A stretch of DNA of 64,000 bases. It comes from Lucifuga dentata (Eukaryota; Chordata; Actinopteri; Ophidiiformes; Bythitidae). Shown here in pieces: positions 63,899-64,000 of this stretch. The stretch lies in assembly GCA_014773175.1 (NCBI GenBank), contig VXCM01002565.1, forward strand, positions 71,769-135,768, read 5' to 3'. Positions within the stretch are counted from its first letter, which is position 1. Each line of letters begins with the position of its first letter. Under the pieces are notes generated by a model. That model was not told the origin of the DNA and ran no database searches. It saw only the letters and a program-made list of their open reading frames with translations. Made by a program: the position numbers and the translations under genes.

Positions 63899-64000
63899 TC
63901 AGAGTCAAACATCAAATTAAAAACCATTCATTTAATTATCTTCTTCTTTTCCTTTCGGCTTTCCCTTCAGGGGTCACCACAGCGAATCATCTGCCTCCAT

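Overview
The window is vertebrate nuclear DNA, most likely from a ray-finned (teleost) fish. Coding exons are short, have GT-AG borders and are separated by A+T-rich introns. CA/TG and CT microsatellites and fish-type retroposon tails are common, and the encoded proteins are recognisable orthologues of human genes. I cannot name the species. I see no prokaryotic features, CRISPR array, or rRNA or tRNA gene. All recognised genes lie on the minus strand, head to tail, so each is read from high to low coordinates.

Layout from low to high coordinates: (1) 717-850, first coding exon of an unidentified secreted protein whose remaining exons lie beyond the left edge. (2) 7621-12094, b4galt3, a Golgi beta-1,4-galactosyltransferase, with a CpG-rich promoter near 13.7-14.1 kb. 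(3) 16133-22690, bgn, biglycan, a class I small leucine-rich proteoglycan. (4) 22.7-35.4 kb, a gene-poor stretch with a LINE tail interrupted by telomere-like repeats and a degraded hAT-like fragment. (5) 35405-45453, an ECM2-family extracellular LRR gene. (6) 48737-56106, tkt, transketolase. (7) 57195-59764, lrrc23, a ciliary radial-spoke LRR protein. (8) 61040 to past 63879, the 3' part of an RBM5/RBM10-type splicing regulator.

I rebuilt exon borders by hand and checked reading-frame phase. tkt (626 codons) and lrrc23 (328 codons) close perfectly. b4galt3 (424 codons) and bgn (372 codons) close only after removing duplicated segments described below. The ECM2-like gene misses one base at a single junction beside a poly-T run. 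bgn and the ECM2-like gene both act in the extracellular matrix and look like a conserved paralogous pair; b4galt3 works in the Golgi on glycans. The remaining genes share no obvious pathway.

The strongest unusual signal is technical. Every single-N gap lying in unique sequence is flanked by a perfect 65- or 66-bp direct repeat (six cases), which looks like an assembler artefact and damages three coding exons. Biological points worth checking are a probable loss of the G-patch domain in the rbm10-like gene, several foldback or TIR elements inside introns, a candidate RFX X-box upstream of lrrc23, and telomere-like repeats inside a LINE ORF tail. I did not find a convincing undescribed biological system.
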